Translations under genes and position numbers: made by a program | The notes under the pieces: generated by a model | What the model was told of the DNA's origin: nothing | Databases searched by the model: none | The model's input: only the letters and a program-made list of their open reading frames with translations | Source: Dreissena polymorpha | Taxonomy: Eukaryota > Mollusca > Bivalvia > Myida > Dreissenidae | Reading direction: 5' to 3' | Length of the DNA stretch: 64,000 nucleotides | Assembly: GCF_020536995.1 (NCBI RefSeq) | Contig: NW_026273348.1 | Location: forward strand, 62,001 to 126,000 | Part shown: positions 1 to 17,085 of the stretch, one piece after another | Layout: every line of letters begins with the position of its first letter | Numbering within the stretch: the stretch's first letter is position 1

Positions 1-433
1 TTTTGCGAAAAATATTATTTCCCGTATTATTTTATAACGCAGTCATGAAAACGGGATATAAGACAAATTAGAAGAATAGGCTAGCATGTTACGACGCCCA
101 TGTATACTTTTTATGTTACATCTAGAACAACTAGAAGAAAAGACGTCTTTGCAAGCACTTTCTTGCAGTTTGGAAACACCAGGGATTCCGCTAAATGATG
201 CAAATCCCGACATCATTATCAATTAGTCCCTGGTCATTTTGATTATCTCATAGTTAAAATGTACATTTTATTTTATTGTGAATTCATTTGTAAATTGATA
301 AAAAATAATACATGTCGCTGTTTATAAGCGTGACACTTCGCGCTAAAATTACGTCATAAGAAAATGCATTGTTGGAATGTTTTGGTTAAAGTTACCGGTT
401 GTTAACTTCCACTATGCGCGGTTAGGTTACTTT
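1..433. other. Intergenic or intronic flank, no gene seen
   Basis: AT-rich sequence left of the Ginger element. No cysteine-rich exon or signal-peptide exon that could belong to gene A was found here. The stretch next to the insertion (about 388-433) has short GTTAC/GGTAAC-type inverted words that recur on the far side of the insertion near 5990-6050. The element may therefore have landed inside an older repeat, but this is only suggestive. Confidence 0.4.
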
Positions 434-439
434 GCGGTA
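434..439 (+). repeat. Target-site duplication, left copy (GCGGTA)
   Basis: GCGGTA lies immediately before the TGTCGG terminus. The same hexamer sits immediately after the CCGACA terminus at 5949-5954. Confidence 0.6.
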
Positions 440-700
440 TGTCGGACCGTATTTGGTACAAAAACGAATATGGTACATTTGTACCATATTCGGCCGAATA
501 TGGTACAAATGTACCATACTCGGACCGAAGATGGTACAATTTTCGACCGAATATGGTACAAACATTGTACCATATTCGGTTGGAATAAGTTTTTCTATGC
601 TCGCCAAAACGTATTTGGTACATACCAAAAAAACTCATAAAAATGAAAATGGCCTACGTATATGGTACATAAATTATGTATTTCTTAATAAATGAAATAG
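440..700 (+). repeat. Left terminal and subterminal inverted-repeat array of the Ginger-like element
   Basis: After the terminal 37-bp block, the motif CCGAATATGGTACAA and its reverse complement TTGTACCATATTCGG recur about every 20-60 bases in both orientations, roughly nine or ten times up to 668. Many pairs form perfect short palindromes. Such arrays at both ends usually act as transposase-binding sites. That role is inferred, not shown. Confidence 0.7.
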
Positions 701-770
701 TCTGCCGATGTGTAAACTTTTTTCAAACTCAAATACATTGTATTAACCTAATATTGGAAGTGACAAAAGT

Positions 771-771
<1 letters not shown>

Positions 772-812
<41 letters not shown>

Positions 813-832
813 GTCGTCGTCGTCGTCGTCGT
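772..832 (+). repeat. (ATC)n/(GTC)n microsatellite
   Basis: About 13 ATC units are followed by about 7 CGT/GTC units. It sits just inside the left terminal array. A reverse-complement (GAT)n tract of 660 bp sits just inside the right terminal array, so the element is symmetric in this respect too. Confidence 0.9.
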
Positions 833-904
833 CGTAACTAGCAGTAACAGAAACAGCTAACCTAACCACACTTTACATGGATTTTGCTGGTTGTGTAACT
901 GTTT

Positions 905-962
905 CGCCGGCTAGCTCAGTCGGTTGCGCGTCAGATTGGCACGTTCGATTCCCGGGCGGGCC
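905..962 (+). repeat. tRNA-like fragment (SINE head?), A and B boxes
   Basis: TAGCTCAGTCGGT matches a Pol III A box and CGTTCGATTCCC matches a B box. They are only about 30 bases apart, so most of the anticodon arm is missing. The sequence resembles a tRNA-Lys-type head as found on many SINEs. It cannot be a working tRNA gene. It lies inside the Ginger-like element, upstream of its promoter region. Confidence 0.4.
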
Positions 963-1237
963 AGATACTTTCGTGGAGATCATTAATAGCAATTTTCAAA
1001 TTTTTAAAACTTTTTTTTTCGAAAGTGTATTTTCACCAAAATCCGATTTAAGAGATTTTGAGCTCTTTTAAATGAATATATCTCTCCAAAAATAAGGATG
1101 TTTGACTGGCTGCTTTAGACAGGTGTGACTGTATTCCTAAACATTACTTTGTAAAGTTGATTTGTCGTTCCGACGTCATATTGCTGAGAAGCCGACAAAG
1201 CTTTGAAGTTTCCGATTTTTTCTTTGATAACGTGCCG

Positions 1238-1280
1238 CTTTAAAAAGGCGGGAATTTTGCACACGAGTCTTACTCAGAAG
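1238..1280 (+). promoter_or_regulatory. Candidate core promoter of the Ginger-like transposase gene
   Basis: A TATA-like CTTTAAAAAGG at 1238-1248 is followed about 30 bases later by an initiator-like CTCAGA at 1273-1278. Downstream is a plausible non-coding first exon (about 1274-1384) with no ATG and a donor ACA|GTAAGT at 1384/1385. The matching acceptor ATTATTTCAG ends at 2047, directly before the transposase ATG. The arrangement is inferred from consensus matches only. Confidence 0.4.
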
Positions 1281-1384
1281 TCAGTAACCATATTTGACTT
1301 GGCGGTCGGCAAGAAAAGTTGTGATTTTCGACTAGAAAGAATTGAAATCCAAACTTTCTTCAAACTTCAAAAGAATTCTTGACA

Positions 1385-2047
1385 GTAAGTACTGTACATA
1401 ATTTTAATTTTCAGTTGTCTTAATATGCATTGATGTTTTAACATGCATTGATGTTTATGTTTTATGCCCCCCCCCCCCTCAGAGTGCATTTGCAGTTGTC
1501 CGTCCGTCTATCCAATTGTCCGTGGCATTCCTTCCGGGTGCGTAACTCCTAAACTGCTAAAATATTTAAGCTACAGTCATTTTTTCGAAAGTGTATTTTC
1601 CACCAAAATCAGATCGAGCTCCTGTAATCTGTAGATTTGAACATTTTAAATTTTATGGAGTTTATAGGTCTTTGACCTTCGAACCCTGCCTAGTCGTGAC
1701 TTCTGGTGAGCGACCTAGGCCCCCAGGGCCCCTTCTTTATATCCCTTCCATCCACGTAGCATTGGTTTCTACAGACCGTTTGTCCGTTGACCGCCATAAG
1801 TTTGCCCGCTATTTTTCCCCTGAATTTGAATTCGGTTGGATTTCAATGAAACTTTACATGAAGTACTTGCTACTTTCATTGCGCATATTGCCCGGAAGTT
1901 CGGATTGTAAATTTTAGCGGAGCTATCAGACGAGTGATTTTAGCTCAGCTCATGTCGTGAGACATTCGTTTTCGACACGCGGTGTTCAATACAAGCTCTA
2001 TTAACTAATGAAGTATAAATGTATAATAACTTATTATATTATTTCAG
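1385..2047 (+). other. Putative 5'UTR intron of the transposase gene
   Basis: Bounded by GTAAGT at 1385 and a pyrimidine-rich TATTATTTCAG at 2047. It contains a poly-C run (about 1467-1479) and, near 1480-1810, remnants of dispersed repeats, including a GGTGAGCGACCTAGGCCCCC end typical of a common bivalve interspersed repeat. No coding sequence was recognised in it. Confidence 0.4.
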
Positions 2048-3742
2048 ATGAAGGAAGCAATTAGGAGAAAAAGGAAGCAATTAGGGTGCTTGCCCAGGTC
2101 GAAGTACAACATTATTGTCAGATGTTTAAACGGATCGTTCGATGTCCCTGTGAAGAAACGGACACCTGAAGAGAATAATTGTTTGGCCATGATTAGAAAA
2201 CGTAAGGACTTCGAGCTTGGTGACCGGGGTTCTTTATTGTGTGGCGGAAAGCAAGTCCTTGTGAAAGAAGATCTTCCTAGATTTGTTGAGAAGATGTTCA
2301 TGGAAAACAAAGGATGTGGAGCAAGGGTTATTTACAACAAACTGAAAGTAAATTACACGGGGTTCTCGGAACAAGCTATCCTTGAAATACTGTACAATAG
2401 CAAGTATTACCATGAGAAGTATCCGAGATTTACAAACAAGCCAAAGCCAAAGACAATTACAGAAGAGGAACCAGGCAAAAGATGGCAGATTGACATAATT
2501 AACATGAAAAATCAAAGTGTTAGCTACAAGGGGTCCACATACAGTTATATTCTACAAGTCGTGGACGTTTATTCTAGGTACGTTATGCCAAAACCCCTGA
2601 AAACGAAGAGTTCGCGTGAAGTTGCAAAGGCATTAGAGGACGTGTTGATGGTTAACCTTGCCCCTGACATCATCCAATGTGACAACGGACTGGAATTTAA
2701 AGGCCCTAGTATGAAACTTTTGTTGAACAAGTACAACATCAAAATGATCAATAGTAGGCCGTATCATCCTCAATCACAGGGCAAGTGTGAAAGGTCAAAC
2801 AGTGTTATAAAGGCCAAGATTCTATTTGCAACAAAAAGTAAACGTGGATTTAACTGGGTCGAAGGGCTTCAAGATTTAGCCTATGCCATAAACACAAGTT
2901 TCAAACGAGTTCTTGGGGGTCTCACGCCCTTTGAAGCCTACTACGGAAGAAGTCATGTTTTTACCAAAGAACGTCATAGTTCTCGTGAAATAAAGAAAAC
3001 CATACGGCGAGCAAATAAAAAGGCTTACAGGTCGCTGTTGAAAAACGCAACTTCCCCAAGCAAGTACAAAGTAGGAGAGACAGTATTAATTCGCTATCCC
3101 TTTCGAAAATCCAGGGTGCCAACCAAAAGATATGTTATCGAAGGCAAGGTAGAAAAAGTAAAACGAAATGGTGTTTATATCGTGTCATTTCAAGTACCGA
3201 ACAAACCCGAACTTGGATTCGTAAGCAAATCGGTTGGGGTCGAAAACATGACTAGCCTAACTGTTGCGTTAGAGAAACAACGAAAAATTAAAAAACATTC
3301 ATTAAAACAGAACCGCTCAGAGAAACAAAATCACAGAACTAAGTACTATCATGTTTTAACACACCATGAAAATCTGCAGTTGTTGGATGGGGTGAATATT
3401 GCCATGGACCCAAATCCGGATGGAAATTGTCAATTTGCTGCTATATCGCATCAACTTGGTAAAATTGGTATATACAAAGACGTAGATGCTTTACGTAAGG
3501 AAGCAGTCCATCACATTGTAGAAAACAGATATTTCTATGAAACTTTTGTCTATGATGAAACATTTGATGAATACGTTAAGAATATGTCTAAGAATGGGAC
3601 ATACGGCGACAACCTCACGCTCATTGCACTTATGAGAGAATATAATTTGCAGTGCCTGGTAGTTTCTACCCGAGGACTAGAACACTCATCAATTGTGTCA
3701 GCAGATGGAAAGTTCGATGGTGATGTTGGAACAATTGCATAG
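2048..3742 (+). CDS. Ginger-type transposase: DD35E integrase plus OTU domain
   Basis: 564 aa. Residues about 77-135 form a helical N-terminal region, with no clear HHCC zinc finger. Residues about 140-305 are a retroviral-type integrase core with the triad D149 (RWQID), D212 (QCDNGLEF) and E248 (QGKCERSN), which is D-x62-D-x35-E. Residues about 338-382 resemble the C-terminal beta-rich DNA-binding region. Residues 453-564 begin an OTU cysteine-protease domain with DGNC at 458-461 (Asp458, Cys461). The expected OTU histidine motif HYVSI lies in the next reading frame, which starts 24 bases downstream, so the domain straddles two consecutive frames. The ATG immediately follows a good splice acceptor. 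The integrase core would cut and join the element ends. OTU domains in other proteins are deubiquitinases; here the role is unknown. Confidence 0.8.
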   Translation: MKEAIRRKRKQLGCLPRSKYNIIVRCLNGSFDVPVKKRTPEENNCLAMIRKRKDFELGDRGSLLCGGKQVLVKEDLPRFVEKMFMENKGCGARVIYNKLKVNYTGFSEQAILEILYNSKYYHEKYPRFTNKPKPKTITEEEPGKRWQIDIINMKNQSVSYKGSTYSYILQVVDVYSRYVMPKPLKTKSSREVAKALEDVLMVNLAPDIIQCDNGLEFKGPSMKLLLNKYNIKMINSRPYHPQSQGKCERSNSVIKAKILFATKSKRGFNWVEGLQDLAYAINTSFKRVLGGLTPFEAYYGRSHVFTKERHSSREIKKTIRRANKKAYRSLLKNATSPSKYKVGETVLIRYPFRKSRVPTKRYVIEGKVEKVKRNGVYIVSFQVPNKPELGFVSKSVGVENMTSLTVALEKQRKIKKHSLKQNRSEKQNHRTKYYHVLTHHENLQLLDGVNIAMDPNPDGNCQFAAISHQLGKIGIYKDVDALRKEAVHHIVENRYFYETFVYDETFDEYVKNMSKNGTYGDNLTLIALMREYNLQCLVVSTRGLEHSSIVSADGKFDGDVGTIA

Positions 3743-3766
3743 GGGTATTTCCCAGAAGGATTTGGC

Positions 3767-4762
3767 ATGCATTACGTTAGTATCCGTATCAATCAACGCG
3801 TGTACAAGGACATAATATCACGCTTAGAACAGAACGGTGACTCTGGCGACAGCGCTGCGTCTGGCGACAACGCTGCGTCAGGCGACAACGCTGCGTCTGG
3901 CGACAACGGTGACTCTGGCGACAACGGTGACTCCGGCGACACCGCTGCGTCTGGCGACAACACTGCATCTGGCGACAACGCTGCGTCTGGCGACAACGGT
4001 GACTCTTGCGACAACGGTGACTCCGGCGACAACGGTGACTCCAGCGACAACGGTGACTCCGGCGACAACGGTGACTCCGGCGACAACGCTGCGTCTGGTG
4101 ACAACGGTGACTCCGGCGACAACGCTGCGTCTGGCGACAACACTGCATCTGGCGACAACGCTGCGTCTGGCGACAACGGTGACTCTTGCGACAACGGTGA
4201 CTCCGGCGACAACCGTCACTCCAGCGACAACGGTGACTCCGGCGACAACGGTGACTCCGGCGACAACGCTGCGTCTGGCGACAACGGTGACTCCGGCGAC
4301 AACGGTGACTCTGGCGACAACGGTGACGTCTCTGTGTGTTCAGCCCTGAAAGAGCTTCAAGATATGATAAACAATAGGAGGGCACAGAAGCGAACGACTT
4401 TTCCATTTCTGATGTTACCACTTCACATTCAAGTTGAAATTTTTAAGTTCTGCATACAATCAAACCCGTCAATCCAGTTTGTGTTGGCGAAGGTCGGCAA
4501 ACCCTTTAGAGATTTAATAAGGTCAATGAGTTTGCAAACACCTAGAATTTACATTCGGCCGGATATTGGACTAGATACTAGTAACAGAAATCCTGTTAGC
4601 GTTCGTTTCCTATTAACAAGAGCGGGCAGAAACAGCGGTCTTATTTCGGCAATAAAAGAAATCATCAAGGGGCCAAAATGGGCAAACGCATGGCTGCGTT
4701 TGCGTGTTAGTGGAATCGGTTGGTATGATATCATAGATGTCATGTACAGACATTACAGGTGA
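3767..4762 (+). CDS. Second Ginger ORF: OTU tail, acidic hexapeptide repeats, F-box-like C-terminus
   Basis: 331 aa. Residues 1-20 (MHYVSIRINQ...) look like the end of an OTU domain, with the catalytic-type His at position 2. Residues about 24-187 are a run of hexapeptides of the form GD(N/S)xxS, mostly GDNGDS and GDNAAS, strongly acidic and with no Lys. Residues about 212-252 (start FPFLMLPLHIQVEIFKF) resemble an F-box, which in cellular proteins binds Skp1 of SCF ubiquitin ligases. The rest, to 331, is basic and has no domain I recognise. The reading frame is the same as the transposase frame upstream, so both could come from one transcript. The F-box call rests on the LPxxIxxEIF pattern only. 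The true start is uncertain. Confidence 0.55.
   Translation: MHYVSIRINQRVYKDIISRLEQNGDSGDSAASGDNAASGDNAASGDNGDSGDNGDSGDTAASGDNTASGDNAASGDNGDSCDNGDSGDNGDSSDNGDSGDNGDSGDNAASGDNGDSGDNAASGDNTASGDNAASGDNGDSCDNGDSGDNRHSSDNGDSGDNGDSGDNAASGDNGDSGDNGDSGDNGDVSVCSALKELQDMINNRRAQKRTTFPFLMLPLHIQVEIFKFCIQSNPSIQFVLAKVGKPFRDLIRSMSLQTPRIYIRPDIGLDTSNRNPVSVRFLLTRAGRNSGLISAIKEIIKGPKWANAWLRLRVSGIGWYDIIDVMYRHYR
3835..4332 (+). repeat. 18-bp coding minisatellite with a 180-bp higher-order repeat
   Basis: About 27 copies of an 18-bp unit (type GACAACGGTGACTCTGGC) encode the hexapeptides. Two successive blocks of ten units are nearly identical at an offset of 180 bp (about 3920-4110 against 4100-4290), with only a few differences. 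This points to a recent segmental duplication inside the array. All unit changes keep multiples of three. Confidence 0.85.
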
Positions 4763-5096
4763 AATATACATGTATATCGGTGTTTGGAAACCTGTTATGT
4801 TATTTTTGTGATTGATGATTATGTTCTTCTACCGGAAATTTGTTGTCATTTGCTCATTTACTGGTAACTTTTTACGAAGCACATTTGGGATATTTTGGCT
4901 GCTACTAAAATGAATGTATATATGTATATTATGTCTTGTCAAAATGCTACAGTTGGATTAAAATTTAAATGCTGTTCTATGTTCTTCAATATTACTTTGA
5001 AAAATCCTGTCAGTATACCAATAAATGAAAAAAGTACAAGTTTGTTGAATCTCTTGAATGAAACAAATTATAAAATACAAAATGTAAAATGAATAT
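4763..5096. other. Ginger element 3' flank, no feature seen
   Basis: AT-rich sequence between the second reading frame and the GAT-rich tract. It is likely 3'UTR of the element's transcript. No clear gene or repeat was recognised. Confidence 0.3.
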
Positions 5097-5655
5097 GTGA
5101 TGATGATGATGACAAAACATTTGTGATGATGATGATGGTAAAAAAATTGTGATGATGATGGTGGTGGTGATGATGATGACAGTGGTTATGATGATTGGGG
5201 TTTGATGATTGTGGTGATGATGATGATGATGATGATAATGATGATGATGATGATGATGATAACAAACGTTTTGGGATGATGATGACAGCGATGTTTATCG
5301 GATGATGATGATGGTTATAATGATGATGATAAGTTTTTAGATGATGATGACGGCGATGTTTATCGGCCGACGATGATGATAATGATGATGATGATAACAA
5401 AATATTTGTGATGATGATGATGGCGATGTTTATTGGCCGATGATGATGATGATATTCTCATCGTCGTCATCATCATCACAACATCCTCATTATCGACCGA
5501 AAACATCGCTGTCATTATCATCACAAAAAAAACTTTTGTGATCACCATTACGATCATGATAATGGATATGATGATGTTGGTTTTGATGGTGATGATGATG
5601 GTGGTGTTGGTAAAGATAACAACGATGATGATCATTGGGGTGTTGATAATTGATG

Positions 5656-5691
<36 letters not shown>

Positions 5692-5755
5692 GATAACGAT
5701 GATGATGATGATGATGAGATAACGATGATGATGATGATGATGATTACGATGATGA
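5097..5755 (+). repeat. (GAT)n-rich microsatellite tract
   Basis: About 660 bases dominated by GAT/ATG triplets, with interspersed longer words such as GATGGCGATGTTTAT that recur three or four times, so part of it behaves as a higher-order minisatellite. Reading frames here are poly-Asp/Met/Ser artefacts. Confidence 0.9.
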
Positions 5756-5948
5756 GTGTGTATCATATTCGGAACGAATGTGGTACATTTTTCATCCGAA
5801 TATGGTACAAGTTTGTACCATATTCGGTCAGGCATTTTACCCCAAAACTGCAGATACGTATATGGTACAATTAGACAGTTGTACCATATTCGGCCGAATA
5901 TGGTACAAACTTGTACATATTCGTTTTTGTACCAAATACGGTCCGACA
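5756..5948 (-). repeat. Right terminal and subterminal inverted-repeat array of the Ginger-like element
   Basis: This is the mirror of the left end: about seven copies of the GTACCATATTCGG motif in both orientations, closing with the inverted terminal block that ends CCGACA. The right arm is shorter and less crowded than the left. Confidence 0.7.
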
Positions 5949-5954
5949 GCGGTA

Positions 5955-6981
5955 TACCGTGTTTATACAATTGAGTTACCTTAAAGGTTACTAAACCTGA
6001 ACAATCGCAAACTTACCAAGGTTTGAATGTTACCGAGCGGTAACTTCAACCAGCGTTTATACATTCGGGTGCTGGTGTCTCGATCTTTTTATGATTTGTA
6101 AGTAAAATTCTTCTCTACCCAACATATATATTTCCTAGGTTCCCGGGTCTTCCTCCATCAAACCCTCGCGTTTCGATGAATTCGAAGCAACACAATGGCG
6201 ACAGAACTTTATTTATCATATTATCTGCAACGAATCGCGCAACTGCTAATATGTTAATTGCATGCGGGCTAGTAGTAAATAGCAAAACCCAAAATGCATT
6301 TCGAATATAGCAAATAATTAAAAAATAAAAGTAATGCTCGACCGATATTTTGAAATTGTAGTAAACAAACTCAGGGTTGTATAATATGTTACCTTGCTGT
6401 TCAAAATATAAATCGTTGTCTTAAAGAAGCTTATAAATCAATTGTACTGTTGTAAATAAGGAACTTTATAATAATTTAAACCTAAATCATTAATATTTTT
6501 ATAGAAACATAATACAGATTTTCAGTTTCATTATTCTCTTTATAACATTACAATAATGATAGGTAGATGTTAACATGTTGAATATCCGCATTAAGCAGAA
6601 AGGCAGTCCGGGATAACCAATTAAGCATAAAAGACAACTGCCTATCGGACCCCGGACTTAAAGGGGCGCCATGACACCGTGACAAAAGAATTGTTTTGCT
6701 TAGTCACTTAGCCTGATATTATGATTTTACAAAGCCCATTATTTTATAGAAACGTTTTGTTTCAACTAAAGGCTTGGCATTGTCTTACCAAGTGCCAATC
6801 ATTTTTTTTTTGTAAAACGTATTGTTTTGCAGGTGATTCCGTTTTCATGATGTTTATTAGGGGCCCCAAAAGTTTCACTGCCTATGGGCCTCCGGATTCT
6901 TAATCCAGCATTTCAGAGATGCCATACCCATTGACGTTGTTGCAGCGTAATTGTTGATTTTTAAATGTGCTTACATTTCAG
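5955..6981. other. Putative intron sequence of gene A
   Basis: AT-rich. No signal-peptide or six-cysteine exon in the phase needed for gene A was found. Around 6590-6660 and 6860-6900 there are two related GC-richer words (CTGCCTAT.GGAC/GGGC..CCGGA), possibly ends of an unrecognised small transposon. Confidence 0.3.
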
Positions 6982-14989
<8,008 letters not shown>

Positions 14990-15289
14990 ACGTAAACAGA
15001 AGACAAACGTATAATTGCATTTAATTGTAGCTGTATTCGTATATTATCTATAGTGAACGTCGATCAATCACGAAACTAATCGCTAAAAATTAAACATGAG
15101 CTCTATCAAAGCCAACATGACAATAGTTTAACTTGCCTACAAACAAGTTGAAGTTAAGTCATAAAGGTTATTATCAAATGTTCGTTTAGTATAGCGGCCG
15201 CAGAAAGATGTTGAATGATATATCTGTCTTATTCGTCTAATGTTTGTATTAGGCAGACATGAATCTATTTATAATAATTTATAAATTAG
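14990..15289. other. Gene A 3' flank
   Basis: AT-rich, likely 3'UTR and spacer. No clear feature. Confidence 0.3.
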
Positions 15290-15466
15290 CCTCGCTCTGG
15301 AAAAACGGGCGTTTATAAATGTGCGTAAAATATCGTACCGGAATAGCCTGTGCAGTCCGACACTATCTGCTTATGGTATTTTTCTTTTAAATCAAGTATA
15401 TTCTTAGAGAAATTCCAGTTAAGTCAATCAGCATCGGCTAATCTGGGACGACACCTTACACCCCGG
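15290..15466 (+). mobile_element. Palindromic MITE family 2, copy 1 (truncated)
   Basis: Begins with the CTCGCTCTGG..AAACGGGC terminus and contains AGCCTGTGCAGTCCG and GGCTAATCTGGGACGACAC. Relatives lie at 30190-30423, 31277-31538 and 31765-31985. The right terminus is missing here. Confidence 0.65.
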
Positions 15467-16149
15467 TTGGTCAGAGCGCGGTTCAAATGTTAGATTCCAA
15501 ACTTCACAGAGCTCAGGCCCAAAGTATTTGTATATGACGTCTTGATATGAACATAAATCATTCAGGATCACGAATACAACTTTATTGCTTTAGATGTATA
15601 AGCAAGAATCAATATCTCGGCGGGCCTCTTCGCACCATTGAACCTACCCGTTAGCGCAATCATGTGGAGATAACTGATATGCGTCACTGCATCGATAGGA
15701 GCTCCAAAGTTGCAATTGTTATATGACAGTTTGCAAATTATTTGTAAAATATAACGTTTAAGTTAACAAAATCATGCAAATAACTCCCTACGTATAGTCA
15801 AGGGACACTATCAAGTGTACTAACTGAACATTTAAACCGGTGCGTTGTCGTTAACTCTTTACTCTGTCGTCAACTGGGCGTATTGATGGGAAGCTTGTGT
15901 CAATTGAAGAAAAAGGGATAGTTCTTACAGTTTATAACTTTGTTACATACGTTGTTCTTTGTCGATAACTAGACAGTATATCCGTTTTATGAGAAGTTTG
16001 TTATGTACTCATACTCGGTATACATATTAATGTTTTTATTTAACGTAATATGTATATTAAGGAAAAATACTGATTTCTAAGCTTACGCATTGTCGTATAT
16101 GTATAGGTTTTTATGAAAATTTATAAAATTGGATGTTAATGATTTGTAC
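15467..16149. other. No gene seen
   Basis: AT-rich spacer between a MITE fragment and the tail-exon remnant. No supported feature. Confidence 0.3.
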
Positions 16150-16282
16150 TTTTCTATAAGCTAACCAAATCCGAACGTGCAACATGTAAACCAACAGCAA
16201 TCATCGTCAAACATGCAACCAGGCGTCAAACAATTGCAATCCCCACCACTATACGACACCACGGCGGCAGCAACATTTTAAT
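16150..16282 (+). pseudogene. Decayed cytoplasmic-tail exon of a gene B-like paralogue
   Basis: One frame reads PNPNVQHVNQQQSSS then NMQPGVKQLQSPPLYDTTAA and a stop at 16280-16282. This matches gene B's tail (NMQPGVNQWQQQSS... and PPPYEPT) in order and in DNA. The only nearby acceptor (TTTTCTATAAG, ending about 16159) would enter in a different frame, and a TAA lies just upstream in the homologous frame. No partner TM exon was found nearby. It is most likely a broken duplicate, or less likely an alternative last exon of gene A. Confidence 0.5.
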
Positions 16283-16795
16283 GGCAAACATTACCGTCCA
16301 CTGTACTCGACGAACCCGCGTATTATTGCCGGATGATGATGAACATACATGTTAGCCCGAGTGCTTGCTGGGTTCAGGACTCATTCATGTAATCTTTAAA
16401 GCTGGGACGTTAAAAAATAACAAAGTTTTCAAGTGACTTTATGGTTATTGTTTAGTTTCTATACATGAATTTCATTTCTAATAGCTGCGTTATTATAGAT
16501 AACATAAGATGTGTCATTTGGTGATGAAAATTATAAAAGGGGATATCGGTGGTATGTATTGTTTAACACTTAACAATAACCGATGTGAATGGTAAACTGA
16601 AGTGGTATACGACTGGCCAATATGCTCCATTTGTTAAGAAGAAAATATAAATCTAAGAATGAAAAAACAGTACAACTTTTGATAACAAACATATGTCTAT
16701 ACACACACTCCTTTAAACAGACATATATTGTATTGTTTACATACAACTTTTAGGTAATTCATTCATGAATAGTTCAACGGAATAAAAGTAATACA
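16283..16795. other. No gene seen
   Basis: AT-rich spacer with no recognised exon or repeat. Confidence 0.3.
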
Positions 16796-17085
16796 ATACT
16801 ATTTTCAAGCAATATGGTCCCCTACCGACGAAACTCCACCATTTTCAGCAATATGTCTAGTCTATTTGCTACCATAGAAACCATAATTCTTGACGTAGGA
16901 ACAAAATGAAATTACGAGCATAATTTCCATTTGCAATCTGCCCATGTTTCAAGTTTCATGAAAAAATATCAAGAACTTTTAAAGTTATCGCAGGATCCAG
17001 AAAAGTGTGACAGACGGACTCACAGACAGACACACAGAGCGCAAACTACAAGTTCCCTCCGGTTTCACCGGTAGAAGACAATAAG
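16796..17085 (+). mobile_element. MITE family 3, copy 1 (GTCCCCTACCGGTGAAAC ends)
   Basis: Collinear with 23544-23829. The left end is AAGCAATATGGTCCCCTACC and the right end TTTCACCGGTAGAAGACAAT is its inverted counterpart. Shared internal words include TTTCATGAAAAAATAT and ATCGCAGGATCCAGAAAAGT. This copy's terminal inverted repeats are more eroded than copy 2's. Confidence 0.75.

Larger units (their letters stand above)
440..5948 (+). mobile_element. Ginger-like DNA transposon (5.5 kb) with integrase-OTU transposase
   Basis: Terminal inverted repeats begin TGTCGGACCGTATTTGGTAC at 440, and the same sequence is found reversed at the right end, finishing CCGACA at 5948. The hexamer GCGGTA flanks both ends directly (434-439 and 5949-5954), which looks like a target-site duplication. 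Inside are one DD35E integrase-type transposase with an OTU domain and a second frame with acidic repeats. There is no reverse transcriptase, gag, capsid or DNA polymerase, and the ends are inverted rather than direct, so this is a cut-and-paste element of the Ginger type and not an LTR element or a Polinton. Ginger1 elements are known for integrase-like transposases, TGT..ACA termini and accessory OTU domains. The usual Ginger1 duplication is 4 bp (from memory), so the 6-bp match may be 4 plus 2 by chance. The TIRs are still easy to align by eye, which suggests moderate age. Confidence 0.8.

Noticed and set aside
2048-3742. LTR retrotransposon or Polinton origin of the integrase gene
   Set aside because: The ends are inverted, not direct; there is no reverse transcriptase, gag, capsid or DNA polymerase in the 5.5 kb; and the termini are TGT..ACA with an OTU domain, which fits Ginger.
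3789-4421. Antisense open frames of 113-210 codons over the GDNGDS region
   Set aside because: The 18-bp unit has no stop in several frames, so long shadows arise automatically. They read as Arg/Ser/Cys or Val/Ala repeats without any domain.
5068-5970. Several 70-112-codon frames in the GAT-rich tract and right terminal array
   Set aside because: Products of trinucleotide repeats and palindromic arrays; composition is almost only Asp/Met/Ser/His/Ile or repeated FGxxW words.
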